Assembly: GCF_900111155.1 (NCBI RefSeq)
Contig: NZ_FOGG01000001.1
Location: forward strand, 62,001 to 126,000
Length of the DNA: 64,000 nucleotides
From: Pedobacter rhizosphaerae
Lineage (GTDB): Bacteria > Bacteroidota > Bacteroidia > Sphingobacteriales > Sphingobacteriaceae
Direction: 5' to 3'
In this document: piece after piece, positions 16,265-24,369 of the stretch
Position numbering within the stretch: the stretch's first letter is position 1
How the letters are laid out: the number at the start of each line of letters is the position of its first letter
Program-made: the position numbers and the translations under genes
The notes under the pieces: model-generated
Seen by the model: the letters and a program-made list of their open reading frames with translations, nothing else
Databases searched by the model: none
What the model was told of the DNA's origin: nothing

Positions 16265-19264
16265 AAAATAAAATTCACCGACTAAATTTCCGGTCTTGTT
16301 GCTTGCCGACATGGGCAGTACGATAACTTCCCGTTGTTGTTTCCCTGTGGCATAACGGGTGTAAATTTCTGCGGTAACAGTAGTTGGCCCACTGATGTTG
16401 ATTTGCTGATCGCCATAATAATTTACTTCAATTTTATATTTTCCTTTAATGGCCTTTTTGATCATAAATTGCTCAGGGCCATAACCTGAAATAAAGTCGT
16501 CGCTTATCCTTCCCCCAATTTTGGTTTTCGGATTGCCATAATAGCCCTTCTCTCCGGTTGGATCTGTTAACCATAGATCTATATCGGTATCATTCTTATT
16601 CCAATTGAGCACCACACGTACATCAACAGGCAGCGATTGAATCAATCTTTTATCAATCTGTCTGGTATTGAGCTCTTTTCCGTGCCTGGCGATCAGATTG
16701 TTGATTTCGGAAATGATAATTTCTTCGATTCCATGATCCCGGTCTGATATCTGTGCATTATAATCATTGGTTAGCACGCTATACAAATTATCCAGTGCTT
16801 TCTGATATTGTCCATCATCAGCCAATGCCAAAGCGTAATCCCTGTAGCTTTGGGCATCCATTGGCCGCCACTGCAGCACTTTCTCTGTGACAAAAATTTC
16901 TTCCTTATAGTTTTTAGTCTGCTTAAGTTTATAGGCCAGGGTTTTATATAAATCAGCATTTTCCAGATCCAGATCGGCAATATTGCTTAAAATGGTTAAT
17001 GCTCTTACGCTATCTTTTTGTTCGTAGAACCAATTGGCTACATCAAAATAGAACATGGGTGTACTGATATAATCTGGCCTTAATTTTAAATACGCAGCAT
17101 AAGCACTATCTGGTGTGCCTGTAAGCGATTTGATGTATTCCTTATCGCTTTTAAACTTTTGAACCACAATTTTAGGCTGGGGCCTTGCCTCTGTATTGCC
17201 CCGCTCGCGAACCACAGCACCAGCCACACGCCCAGCCAAAGCATTGTTAAGCGTTACAGCAGATCCCGTAAGTTCTCTTTTAGCCTGAGCCGCATAGCCC
17301 ACCACTACGATCTCATGCAATGCCTGTCCCTGTTTCGCGTCCTGCAGCCGCTCTGCCGCAGGGGCAGGCCGCCTAACTGCCTGCCTGTTTTCAGTCTCTC
17401 TTCTGGCGGTTTCTGCCATTCGTGGTATAGAAACAATATCTTCTGTGGCACGTTCCGGAACCGGATATTCTTCCTTCACTTTTGACGTTTCCTTATAATT
17501 AAAATCAGTGTCCCACCAGGTTTTCAATTCCTTTGTCATGGCAACAGCTGCATTCATCAAATTTGTTTTTTGTTCCAAGAGTGAATTACGACGAACTTTT
17601 AAGGCAGCTTCATAGGCACCCCTCAATTCTGCAGGTGGTACAATGTCATAACGGAGGTAATCGTCTAAATTCTCTAACACAATTAAGCTTGTATTTCTGG
17701 TTACAATACCAAACTGCTTACTTAAATGGCTAATATCCTGTTTGTGCTCTTCGTACTGAATATCCATCTCGGCAATTTTCTTTTGCGCCCAAATCCGGCT
17801 TACATCAATACTAGCCAATGCGTGTTCGGTGGCATTTAATCGCAGCTTTTGCTCGGTAACTACCTCATTCCCATATCCAAATTGCAGGATGAATTCAGTA
17901 TTCAACTCATTTAAGATTCCTGCCAAAGAAAAATTCCCGTTTACATTGACCCGCATTGCAGGATAAGTCTGGCGTAAATCTGATCCGTTCTTAATGCCCA
18001 GGAACTGCAATTGCTGTTCGCTAAGCTGCTTAAATGCATCTTTTGCAGACAGGTTGTTGAGGTTAACAAATTGTCCCCCGGATTTTAAAGAAATGTACTT
18101 TAACGTGCTGTAATCAGCCTTAAGTGAGCTATTTATACAATGCACAGGCTTGGTTAGGGCAATGGTATTTTTACCAAAAGTGGAAAGACCATCAGTAAAA
18201 AAGAGGTATTCATCAGCAAAAAGAGACTTATCGTCAATGCTGCTAAAATTTGTTCCTCCATCATATACAACCTGGTTTAACTTATTCTTCAACTCAGTCC
18301 AGTCTCCATTTTTGATCCGGAAAGTCCCGGCATTTCTGAATCCGTTATTTAAAAGCCCCAATTGAATGGTAAGATTTCGCTTTTGCTTAACAATGGCATC
18401 CAAAAGTTGCATTTCCTTTTGTCTGTCATGCTGCATTCCACTCAAAGAAGCGTCCCAGATAAGGCCGATTTGATTGGACCAGATTCTTGGTTTGCTTGGT
18501 GATTTAGGGAATACGTTAATTAAGAAATAATAACCTGCTGATGCCTTTTGAAGTTGAATTTCTGGCAGGTCGCTTCTTTTTGGAAGGTTGATGGTTAGGC
18601 CTCTTTTAGGCAAAAAGTCCTTTTTATGGATCTCAGCCACGTAGACATTCCCATTGGTCTTAAAATCGAAGCTTCCGTCCGGTTGCTCCTGCATTTGTGG
18701 CTTCAATACGCTTTCATAAACAGTTGCCTTTAAACTGAAATCTTCAACAGCTTGTTGATAAGCTAAGGGCAGGTGATAGCTTAAAGCTTTATCATTCACA
18801 AATGCAAGCTCCTGTTCGTAGCCAATAATTACCGTGCGGCTACCTTTGGCAGGGAGCGGATAAATTCTGGTTCTAAAATTATTGCCTTCTACCTTTTCTA
18901 AAAGTCCTGGGTCTACCCGACGGCGCTCGATACTTTCAAAAACCGCTGTTGCCTTAGCTTTTTCTACCGGAACGGCTGCCCTCATTTTACCATTTATATC
19001 TAAAGCATACTTGCTTACCGTTACACCTTCTGGCATGGGAAAGCTGAGCTCACCTTCTAATATTTTATTGGCGTTGTTGTAAAAAGTCATGGTCATTACC
19101 GTGGTGGCAATGTTTCCGGTAATCTGCACATCAATGTCCAGCTTCTTCATCATTACAGATTGTTCTGCGTTTTCCTGCTGAACTTTAAGTACGGGCATTT
19201 GTGCTTTTACCGATAGGATAAGAGATAACAGCGCAAGCGTGAGTAGATTTTTATAGCGTTTCAT
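16262..19264 (-). CDS. VIT-domain protein with vWA-like, SusC-plug-like, TPR and DUF2135-like parts
   Basis: A 1000-residue secreted protein. After a signal peptide (1-21) comes a VIT domain (about 25-155, 'VTVSKYALDINGKMRAAVPV'). A vWA-like region follows at about 265-420, where 'IGLIWDASLSGM' takes the place of the metal-site DxSxS and so is not canonical. Residues 651-690 look like the plug-entry of SusC/TonB receptors: E651-IVVVGY-657 then 'KRELTGSAVTL' and 'ALAGRVAGAVV'. TPR-like helices lie at about 740-850. The C-terminus (880-1000) resembles DUF2135 ('DVRVVLNWNKNDTDIDLWL'). VIT/vWA proteins usually act in adhesion or protein binding; the role here is unknown. Confidence 0.88.
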   Translation of the reverse strand: MKRYKNLLTLALLSLILSVKAQMPVLKVQQENAEQSVMMKKLDIDVQITGNIATTVMTMTFYNNANKILEGELSFPMPEGVTVSKYALDINGKMRAAVPVEKAKATAVFESIERRRVDPGLLEKVEGNNFRTRIYPLPAKGSRTVIIGYEQELAFVNDKALSYHLPLAYQQAVEDFSLKATVYESVLKPQMQEQPDGSFDFKTNGNVYVAEIHKKDFLPKRGLTINLPKRSDLPEIQLQKASAGYYFLINVFPKSPSKPRIWSNQIGLIWDASLSGMQHDRQKEMQLLDAIVKQKRNLTIQLGLLNNGFRNAGTFRIKNGDWTELKNKLNQVVYDGGTNFSSIDDKSLFADEYLFFTDGLSTFGKNTIALTKPVHCINSSLKADYSTLKYISLKSGGQFVNLNNLSAKDAFKQLSEQQLQFLGIKNGSDLRQTYPAMRVNVNGNFSLAGILNELNTEFILQFGYGNEVVTEQKLRLNATEHALASIDVSRIWAQKKIAEMDIQYEEHKQDISHLSKQFGIVTRNTSLIVLENLDDYLRYDIVPPAELRGAYEAALKVRRNSLLEQKTNLMNAAVAMTKELKTWWDTDFNYKETSKVKEEYPVPERATEDIVSIPRMAETARRETENRQAVRRPAPAAERLQDAKQGQALHEIVVVGYAAQAKRELTGSAVTLNNALAGRVAGAVVRERGNTEARPQPKIVVQKFKSDKEYIKSLTGTPDSAYAAYLKLRPDYISTPMFYFDVANWFYEQKDSVRALTILSNIADLDLENADLYKTLAYKLKQTKNYKEEIFVTEKVLQWRPMDAQSYRDYALALADDGQYQKALDNLYSVLTNDYNAQISDRDHGIEEIIISEINNLIARHGKELNTRQIDKRLIQSLPVDVRVVLNWNKNDTDIDLWLTDPTGEKGYYGNPKTKIGGRISDDFISGYGPEQFMIKKAIKGKYKIEVNYYGDQQINISGPTTVTAEIYTRYATGKQQREVIVLPMSASNKTGNLVGEFYF

Positions 19265-19344
19265 AACCTGATATTTTTAGAAGTGATGCAAAAAAGTAAC
19301 AGATTGCATAAATTTATTTTAAAGCAGTGCCCATTATAAATAAA

Positions 19345-19425
19345 CCCGATGGAAGTGGCAGCCCCGAGGTACGAGGGCTATAACGAACAGCGGGACCGGA
19401 GCATCCCGATAAACACGAAACCTTA
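19345..19425. repeat. GC-rich intergenic element with small hairpins
   Basis: Within an otherwise AT-rich gap lies a GC-rich stretch with two short dyads (AGCCCC...GAGGGCT and CGGGA...TCCCG). It resembles dispersed intergenic elements of Pedobacter-like genomes. Only one copy was seen in this window, so the repeat nature is inferred from memory. Confidence 0.35.
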
Positions 19426-19488
19426 CTTTACCAGAAGAAATGTAACATTTAAGGCATTAATAATTCTAATAGGAAAAACAATTAAGCT

Positions 19489-19815
19489 ATGCTAGTAACC
19501 ACAACACCTTCTGTTGAAGGCAAAAAAATAGTAAAATACATTGGCCTGGTAACGGGCGAAACCATTATTGGTGCAAATATCTTTAAGGATCTTTTTGCAG
19601 GTATCCGTGATATTGTTGGGGGAAGATCTGGTTCTTATGAGCGCGTACTGCGCGAGGGAAAAGATATTGCCGTAAATGAGATGCAACAATATGCGGCAGC
19701 CATGGGCGCAAATGCGATAGTTGGCGTTGATTTAGATTATGAAACGGTTGGAACAGGTGGTAGCATGTTAATGGTTACCGCTAGTGGTACTGCTGTTGTT
19801 ATTGAAGATATTTGA
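19489..19815 (+). CDS. YbjQ family (DUF74) heavy-metal-binding-domain protein
   Basis: A 108-residue protein covering the whole YbjQ/DUF74 family: '[18 protein letters not shown]', '[18 protein letters not shown]' and '[14 protein letters not shown]' are conserved. Family members form pentameric rings; the function is not established despite the metal-binding label. It is a single gene, closed by a hairpin shared with pfkA. Confidence 0.93.
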   Translation: MLVTTTPSVEGKKIVKYIGLVTGETIIGANIFKDLFAGIRDIVGGRSGSYERVLREGKDIAVNEMQQYAAAMGANAIVGVDLDYETVGTGGSMLMVTASGTAVVIEDI

Positions 19816-19820
19816 TAGTA

Positions 19821-19854
19821 AAAATGGGCCAAATATTAATCTGGCCCATTTTTT
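19821..19854. terminator. Bidirectional terminator between ybjQ-like gene and pfkA
   Basis: Arms AAAATGGGCCA (19821-19831) and TGGCCCATTTT (19842-19852) pair perfectly. T runs follow on both strands. Confidence 0.88.
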
Positions 19855-19858
19855 ATGA

Positions 19859-20842
19859 TTAGAAAGAAAGAATATCCATCAGTTTTAACCATCTGGTACT
19901 TACTTTTTCTGCATCGATATGCTTAATGGCATGTTCGAAAGGGGTGAAGGTTACCTCTTGATTAACTAAACCAGCCATTTTACCGCTTTCACCTCTTACC
20001 AATCCCTCAACAGCTGCCACGCCCAATCTGCTCGCCAAAACCCTATCCATACAGCTTGGTTTTCCTCCTCTTTGGATATGGCCCAGAATAGAAACTTTAG
20101 TATCGTAATGCGGGTATTTACTTTGCAAAATCTCACCTACCTTAAAGGCACCACCTGCATCATCTCCTTCTGCTACAATAATAATTTTTGATGCCTTGTC
20201 TCTACGGCTATGCTCCAGCTTATGGAGAATATCGTCTGCATTCATGTTTGCTTCAGGAATCATAATCGCTTCTGCACCTACGCCAATACCACTTCTTAAG
20301 GCGATTAATCCCGAATCACGTCCCATAACCTCAACAATGAATAGCCTATCGTGAGATTCTGCGGTATCCCTGATTCTATCTACCGCATCTATTACGGTAT
20401 TGATAGCAGAATCATAACCGATGGTGAAATCGGTTCCTACCAAGTCATTGTCGATAGTACCTGGCAAACCTATGATTGGAAAATCATGCTCTTTAGCAAA
20501 AACATTTGCGCCGGTAAAAGTTCCATCTCCACCAATTACAACAAGTGCATCAACACCATTAGCTTTTAAGTTATCGTAAGCCGTCTGCCTGCCTTCAACT
20601 GTTCTGAAAGCCTCACTGCGGGCAGTTTTTAAGATTGTTCCTCCACGTTGGATAATATTCGCAACAGATTTTCTATCCATAGGTATAGAATCATTGTTGA
20701 TTAACCCTTCGTATCCACGGATAAATCCGGTTACTTCAATATCATAATAAATTGAGGCCCTTACAACAGCCCTAATAGCTGCGTTCATCCCCGGTGAGTC
20801 ACCACCAGAGGTTAAAACTCCTATATTCTTTATCTTGTTCAT
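19859..20842 (-). CDS. pfkA: ATP-dependent 6-phosphofructokinase
   Basis: A 327-residue PfkA that phosphorylates fructose 6-phosphate in glycolysis. The ATP site 'LTSGGDSPGMNAAIRAVVR', 'GGDGTFTGA', the catalytic 'GTIDNDLVGTDFTIGYDSA' and 'EVMGRDSGLIAL' are all intact. The glycine in GGDGT favours ATP over pyrophosphate as donor. It lies five bases downstream of the dsbD-like gene and probably reads through from it. Confidence 0.96.
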   Translation of the reverse strand: MNKIKNIGVLTSGGDSPGMNAAIRAVVRASIYYDIEVTGFIRGYEGLINNDSIPMDRKSVANIIQRGGTILKTARSEAFRTVEGRQTAYDNLKANGVDALVVIGGDGTFTGANVFAKEHDFPIIGLPGTIDNDLVGTDFTIGYDSAINTVIDAVDRIRDTAESHDRLFIVEVMGRDSGLIALRSGIGVGAEAIMIPEANMNADDILHKLEHSRRDKASKIIIVAEGDDAGGAFKVGEILQSKYPHYDTKVSILGHIQRGGKPSCMDRVLASRLGVAAVEGLVRGESGKMAGLVNQEVTFTPFEHAIKHIDAEKVSTRWLKLMDILSF

Positions 20843-20847
20843 TCTGT

Positions 20848-22542
20848 TTATTTTGATGCCTTAAAGAGATCTAAGGCACTTTTTAAATATGCCGCATATT
20901 CTTTCGCATCGAATATTGCTCCTTGCGGTTTAACCAGCGGATTAAGATCATGGCCCGCTAAAACGTAAAAAGGTTGCGAGTTAGAATTGTATTTGGTTGC
21001 TTGAAAATCGGCATTCCACAATCCTAAATCAGCTGTATTTTTCCTTAAAACGGAAGAGTAATGCACTTTATTTTCGGGCATTTTAACTGAACGTTCATCT
21101 ACATAAAGTTGTATCAGCACAAATTCTTCTTTAATTAAACGGCCAACCTCCTTATCAATCCAGATATTGTCTTCCATCTTTCTACAATTAACACAGGCGT
21201 GTCCTGTAAAATCAATCATCACAGGCTTACCCGCTTTCTTAGCATACGCTAAGCCTTCTTCTAGATCGAAAAATGCATTAAAGCCATGTGGTGGATGTAA
21301 AACATCTCCATATTTTACTGATGAAGGAAAATCAGAGCTCCCTGATGGAGCAGCGGTGTTACCTCCTAAAATAAAATCCTGGGTATTTAATGGTGGAGCG
21401 ATTCCGCTTAAAATGTTTACAGGTGCGCCCCATAAGCCCGGGATAATATATACCGCGAAGGCGAAAGAAATAATCGCAAAGAAAAGCCTCGGTACTGATA
21501 CAAAGGGAAGGTCACTATCGTGCGAAAATTTAAGTTTCCCAAGGATATAAACCCCCATCAAAATAAAGAGAACAATCCATAACGATAAGAAAATCTCTCT
21601 ATCAAACCATTCCCAGTGCCAAACTAAATCTGCAGCTGATAAGAATTTTAGCGCCAGTGCAAGCTCTAGAAATCCTAAACATACTTTTAAACTATTTAGC
21701 CATCCTCCAGATTTAGGCATACTATTTAAAAATCCTGGAAATATTGCCGAAAGGGTAAAAGGGAGTGCTAAAGCAAGGGCAAATCCAAACATTCCGATGG
21801 CCGGCCCTAAAATATTTCCCTTAGAACTGGCTTCAACCAATAACGTTCCTATAATTGGCCCGGTACATGAAAAGGAAACCAAGGCTAAAGAAGCTGCCAT
21901 GAAGAAAATTCCTCCAAGGCCTTTACTATTGTCGGCCTTTTGATCTATTTTATTGACAAATGAACTGGGCAGGGTAATCTCGAAAGCTCCAAAAAAAGAT
22001 ATGGCGAAAACAACGAGTAAAATAAAGAAAGCAAAATTAAACCAGCCACTGCTGCTCAGTTCATTGAGTTTTCCTGATCCGAAAATCAAAGTAATCAATA
22101 AGCCAAAAACGACATAAATTACAATGATAGAAGCTCCGTAAATTAAAGCTTGCCCAATGCCCTTCTTCCTGCTACCCGCCCTTTTAGTAAAATAACTAAT
22201 TGTAAGCGGAACCATCGGGAAAATACATGGCATTAAAAAGGCTAAAAATCCACCTAACAATCCCTTTATAAAGGTTTCCCAAAGGGTAAGTTGTTCTGCT
22301 TCGGCGGCTTTTACCGGCTTAGCTGTGGGATCCGCAGTAATTTTTGTGGTATCTTTTTTAACCGTATCCTGTACAATATTATTGGCTGCACTATCTGCTG
22401 TTGATCCAACTTCTGTAAACTGAATATCATCTGGGGGAGCAGACACAGAACTTGTATCTTGGGCTACCCAGGCATAGCTCTTAACCGCAGGCAGTGTAAA
22501 AAACAAGGCTGCGATAATTGTTAATAATAAAACCTTTTTCAT
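20848..22542 (-). CDS. DsbD-like transmembrane thiol:disulfide reductase
   Basis: A 564-residue protein. It has a signal peptide (MKKVLLLTIIAALFFTLPAV), a low-complexity linker, then eight membrane helices of the CcdA/DsbD type at about 90-390 ('FLMPCIFPMVPLTISYFTKR' carries the first catalytic cysteine; 'SFSCTGPIIGTLLVEAS' the second). A C-terminal thioredoxin-like domain has C450-V-N-C453 in 'GHACVNCRKMED'. It moves electrons from cytoplasmic thioredoxin to periplasmic thiols. The N-terminal nDsbD domain is missing and is encoded by the next gene upstream (22689-23138). ATG at 22542 is chosen because it starts the signal peptide. Confidence 0.93.
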   Translation of the reverse strand: MKKVLLLTIIAALFFTLPAVKSYAWVAQDTSSVSAPPDDIQFTEVGSTADSAANNIVQDTVKKDTTKITADPTAKPVKAAEAEQLTLWETFIKGLLGGFLAFLMPCIFPMVPLTISYFTKRAGSRKKGIGQALIYGASIIVIYVVFGLLITLIFGSGKLNELSSSGWFNFAFFILLVVFAISFFGAFEITLPSSFVNKIDQKADNSKGLGGIFFMAASLALVSFSCTGPIIGTLLVEASSKGNILGPAIGMFGFALALALPFTLSAIFPGFLNSMPKSGGWLNSLKVCLGFLELALALKFLSAADLVWHWEWFDREIFLSLWIVLFILMGVYILGKLKFSHDSDLPFVSVPRLFFAIISFAFAVYIIPGLWGAPVNILSGIAPPLNTQDFILGGNTAAPSGSSDFPSSVKYGDVLHPPHGFNAFFDLEEGLAYAKKAGKPVMIDFTGHACVNCRKMEDNIWIDKEVGRLIKEEFVLIQLYVDERSVKMPENKVHYSSVLRKNTADLGLWNADFQATKYNSNSQPFYVLAGHDLNPLVKPQGAIFDAKEYAAYLKSALDLFKASK

Positions 22543-22640
22543 TTGTGTGTGGTGTGTATTTAAGGGCGTGAAAATAAGAATAATTTTAGAAAGCAACTTG
22601 TTAAAACCTTCTCATCCACATAGATTTTACTTTAAACAGA

Positions 22641-22667
22641 AACAGCCCCTCTTTTGGAGCGGCTGTT
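22641..22667 (-). terminator. Hairpin after the nDsbD-like gene
   Basis: Arms 22641-22651 and 22657-22667 pair at 10 of 11 positions around a five-base loop. The T run is weak, so it may only attenuate transcription into the dsbD-like gene. Confidence 0.5.
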
Positions 22668-22688
22668 CAGTAACTATTTTATTCAGAA

Positions 22689-23138
22689 TTACTTAACTGG
22701 AATGCTGAATTCAACTTCTTCTGGCGGAAGACATTGTCTGTCGTTACAAACCATATATTCTACTTTTCCTTTAACGGTTGTTGTTCCTTTATTGAGTTTA
22801 ACCTTTTGTTGAAAGATTACGCTTTTCTCGAAATAGGCAACATTCATTTTAAAGGTATCTTCGAACTTAACAATAGCCTTTGGTTCAACTGTTTTGCCAA
22901 CTAATGAGAATTCTTTAGAAGGAGAAAAAGTAAAGGTTGTTTTAACCGGCCCACCGTCTTTAACATTTTGAGAATAAATGTGCCATCTATCTTCAATGGT
23001 AGCTTTTAAATAAAGAACGGCTTCCGTTTTGCTTACTTTCTTTGCTGCGTAAGACCAGGTAACTGGTTTCTCTATCTGAGCAAAAGCTCCAGCTACGGAA
23101 AATAAAACCGTAGCGAGTAATAAAGTGATTTTTTTCAT
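22689..23138 (-). CDS. Stand-alone DsbD N-terminal (nDsbD) domain protein
   Basis: A 149-residue secreted protein (signal peptide MKKITLLLATVLFSVAGAFA). It matches the DsbD alpha domain, the periplasmic immunoglobulin-like module that passes electrons from DsbD to DsbC or CcmG. The active pair is in 'VCNDRQCLPPEEVEF'. In enterobacteria this is the front of DsbD; here it is a separate gene just upstream of the gene for the rest of DsbD, on the same strand. Split DsbD is common in Bacteroidota. Confidence 0.88.
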   Translation of the reverse strand: MKKITLLLATVLFSVAGAFAQIEKPVTWSYAAKKVSKTEAVLYLKATIEDRWHIYSQNVKDGGPVKTTFTFSPSKEFSLVGKTVEPKAIVKFEDTFKMNVAYFEKSVIFQQKVKLNKGTTTVKGKVEYMVCNDRQCLPPEEVEFSIPVK

Positions 23139-23145
23139 TGTGTGT

Positions 23146-23922
23146 TTATTGTGTGTGTATAAATTCTATTTCCTTAAAATTGAAAGATTGTATCCCTAAC
23201 TTGGTTTCCATTATCAAGCGTCCGTTTTCTTCCACTCCTGTAATTGATCCTTCAAAAATCTCTCCATTCTGTTTGTAAGAAGCTAATATATTGAAGTTAT
23301 ATAATCTTTTAAGGTAATCCTTCTGTAAAATATTGTATTTACCTGATTTCAAAATTAGGTAGTATTTTTCCATAAACACGAATATTTTCTCCAGAATATC
23401 CTCCAAAAGCGTTTCTTTATGTAAAATTTGAATTACGGAAGTGGCCTTCTGCGAAATTTCATCTGAAAAATTTTCCTGGTTGATGTTTAATCCAATACCG
23501 ATAACAGATGATTTTAAAGACAAACCTGTCAGCGTATTCTCAATTAAAATGCCTCCAAGTTTCTTATTATTGTAATATATATCATTAGGCCATTTTAGCT
23601 TGATACCCTCCGGAATAACCGTGGACAATGCTTCGCATACAGCCAAACTAATGGCCATATTGAGATAAAACTGCCTGTTTAGGGGTAAAAAGGTAGGTCG
23701 TAAGTATATGCTGGTACTGATGTTTTTTCCTGGTTCGGTGGTCCAAACGCTTTCTTGCTGTCCTCTTCCAGCAAACTGATGGTCTGCCATAATTACAGTC
23801 CCTTCTGCTAATGGCTCGGAATTTGACACCATATTTTTTAAAAAGTTATTGGTAGAATCAACTTCTTTTAATTTGATGAAATTTTGACCAACAAATAGTG
23901 TCGAAAAAGTGTTATTTTGCAA
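23146..23922 (-). CDS. birA: Biotin--[acetyl-CoA-carboxylase] ligase
   Basis: A 258-residue biotin protein ligase that attaches biotin to the carboxyl-carrier protein. The biotinyl-AMP loop is 'AGRGQQESVW' (about 51-60), then 'KWPNDIYYNNKKLGGILIEN' marks the catalytic lysine. There is no N-terminal DNA-binding domain, so it is a class I enzyme, not a repressor. The only plausible start is a TTG at 23922, followed directly by MQNN-type family sequence; the next methionine would remove the first strand. It lies seven bases upstream of the nDsbD gene. Confidence 0.92.
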   Translation of the reverse strand: MQNNTFSTLFVGQNFIKLKEVDSTNNFLKNMVSNSEPLAEGTVIMADHQFAGRGQQESVWTTEPGKNISTSIYLRPTFLPLNRQFYLNMAISLAVCEALSTVIPEGIKLKWPNDIYYNNKKLGGILIENTLTGLSLKSSVIGIGLNINQENFSDEISQKATSVIQILHKETLLEDILEKIFVFMEKYYLILKSGKYNILQKDYLKRLYNFNILASYKQNGEIFEGSITGVEENGRLIMETKLGIQSFNFKEIEFIHTQ

Positions 23923-23966
23923 GGGTTGAATTTATAATATTGTAATTCCAAAATTAAAGCATTTTA

Positions 23967-24341
23967 ATGGTAAAAAAGAAAATAGTAGCCCTTTCTACAT
24001 ACCTTTCTGAACTTGCCGTACACGGCATTCAAGAAAAAAAAGGGGAAGATATTGTGCGGTTGGATCTTAGACAAATTCATTCATCTGTAGCAGATTATTT
24101 TATTATTTGCAGTGCCAATTCTGGTACACAGGTGAAAGCAATTGCCGACAGTGTAGAAAAAGAGATATATAAAAGTACACAGGCCGACCCTCGCCATAAG
24201 GAAGGGTTTGAAACGGCAGATTGGATTATCTTAGATTATTTTGATGTGGTTGTGCACATTTTTAAAACCGAAAAGCGCCATTTTTATGGCATTGAAGAAC
24301 TGTGGGGAGATGCTGAAAGCACAAATTTTCAGAGCGCCTAA
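23967..24341 (+). CDS. rsfS: Ribosome silencing factor RsfS
   Basis: A 124-residue RsfS/Iojap protein. It binds L14 and blocks joining of the ribosomal subunits when nutrients run out. 'IVRLDLRQIHSSVADYFIIC' and 'WIILDYFDVVVHIF' are the family hallmarks. It is followed 28 bases later by ftsH, an order shared by many Bacteroidota, and is divergent from birA. Confidence 0.95.
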   Translation: MVKKKIVALSTYLSELAVHGIQEKKGEDIVRLDLRQIHSSVADYFIICSANSGTQVKAIADSVEKEIYKSTQADPRHKEGFETADWIILDYFDVVVHIFKTEKRHFYGIEELWGDAESTNFQSA

Positions 24342-24369
24342 CCACAAAGGAACCATTTGATCAAAAGAA

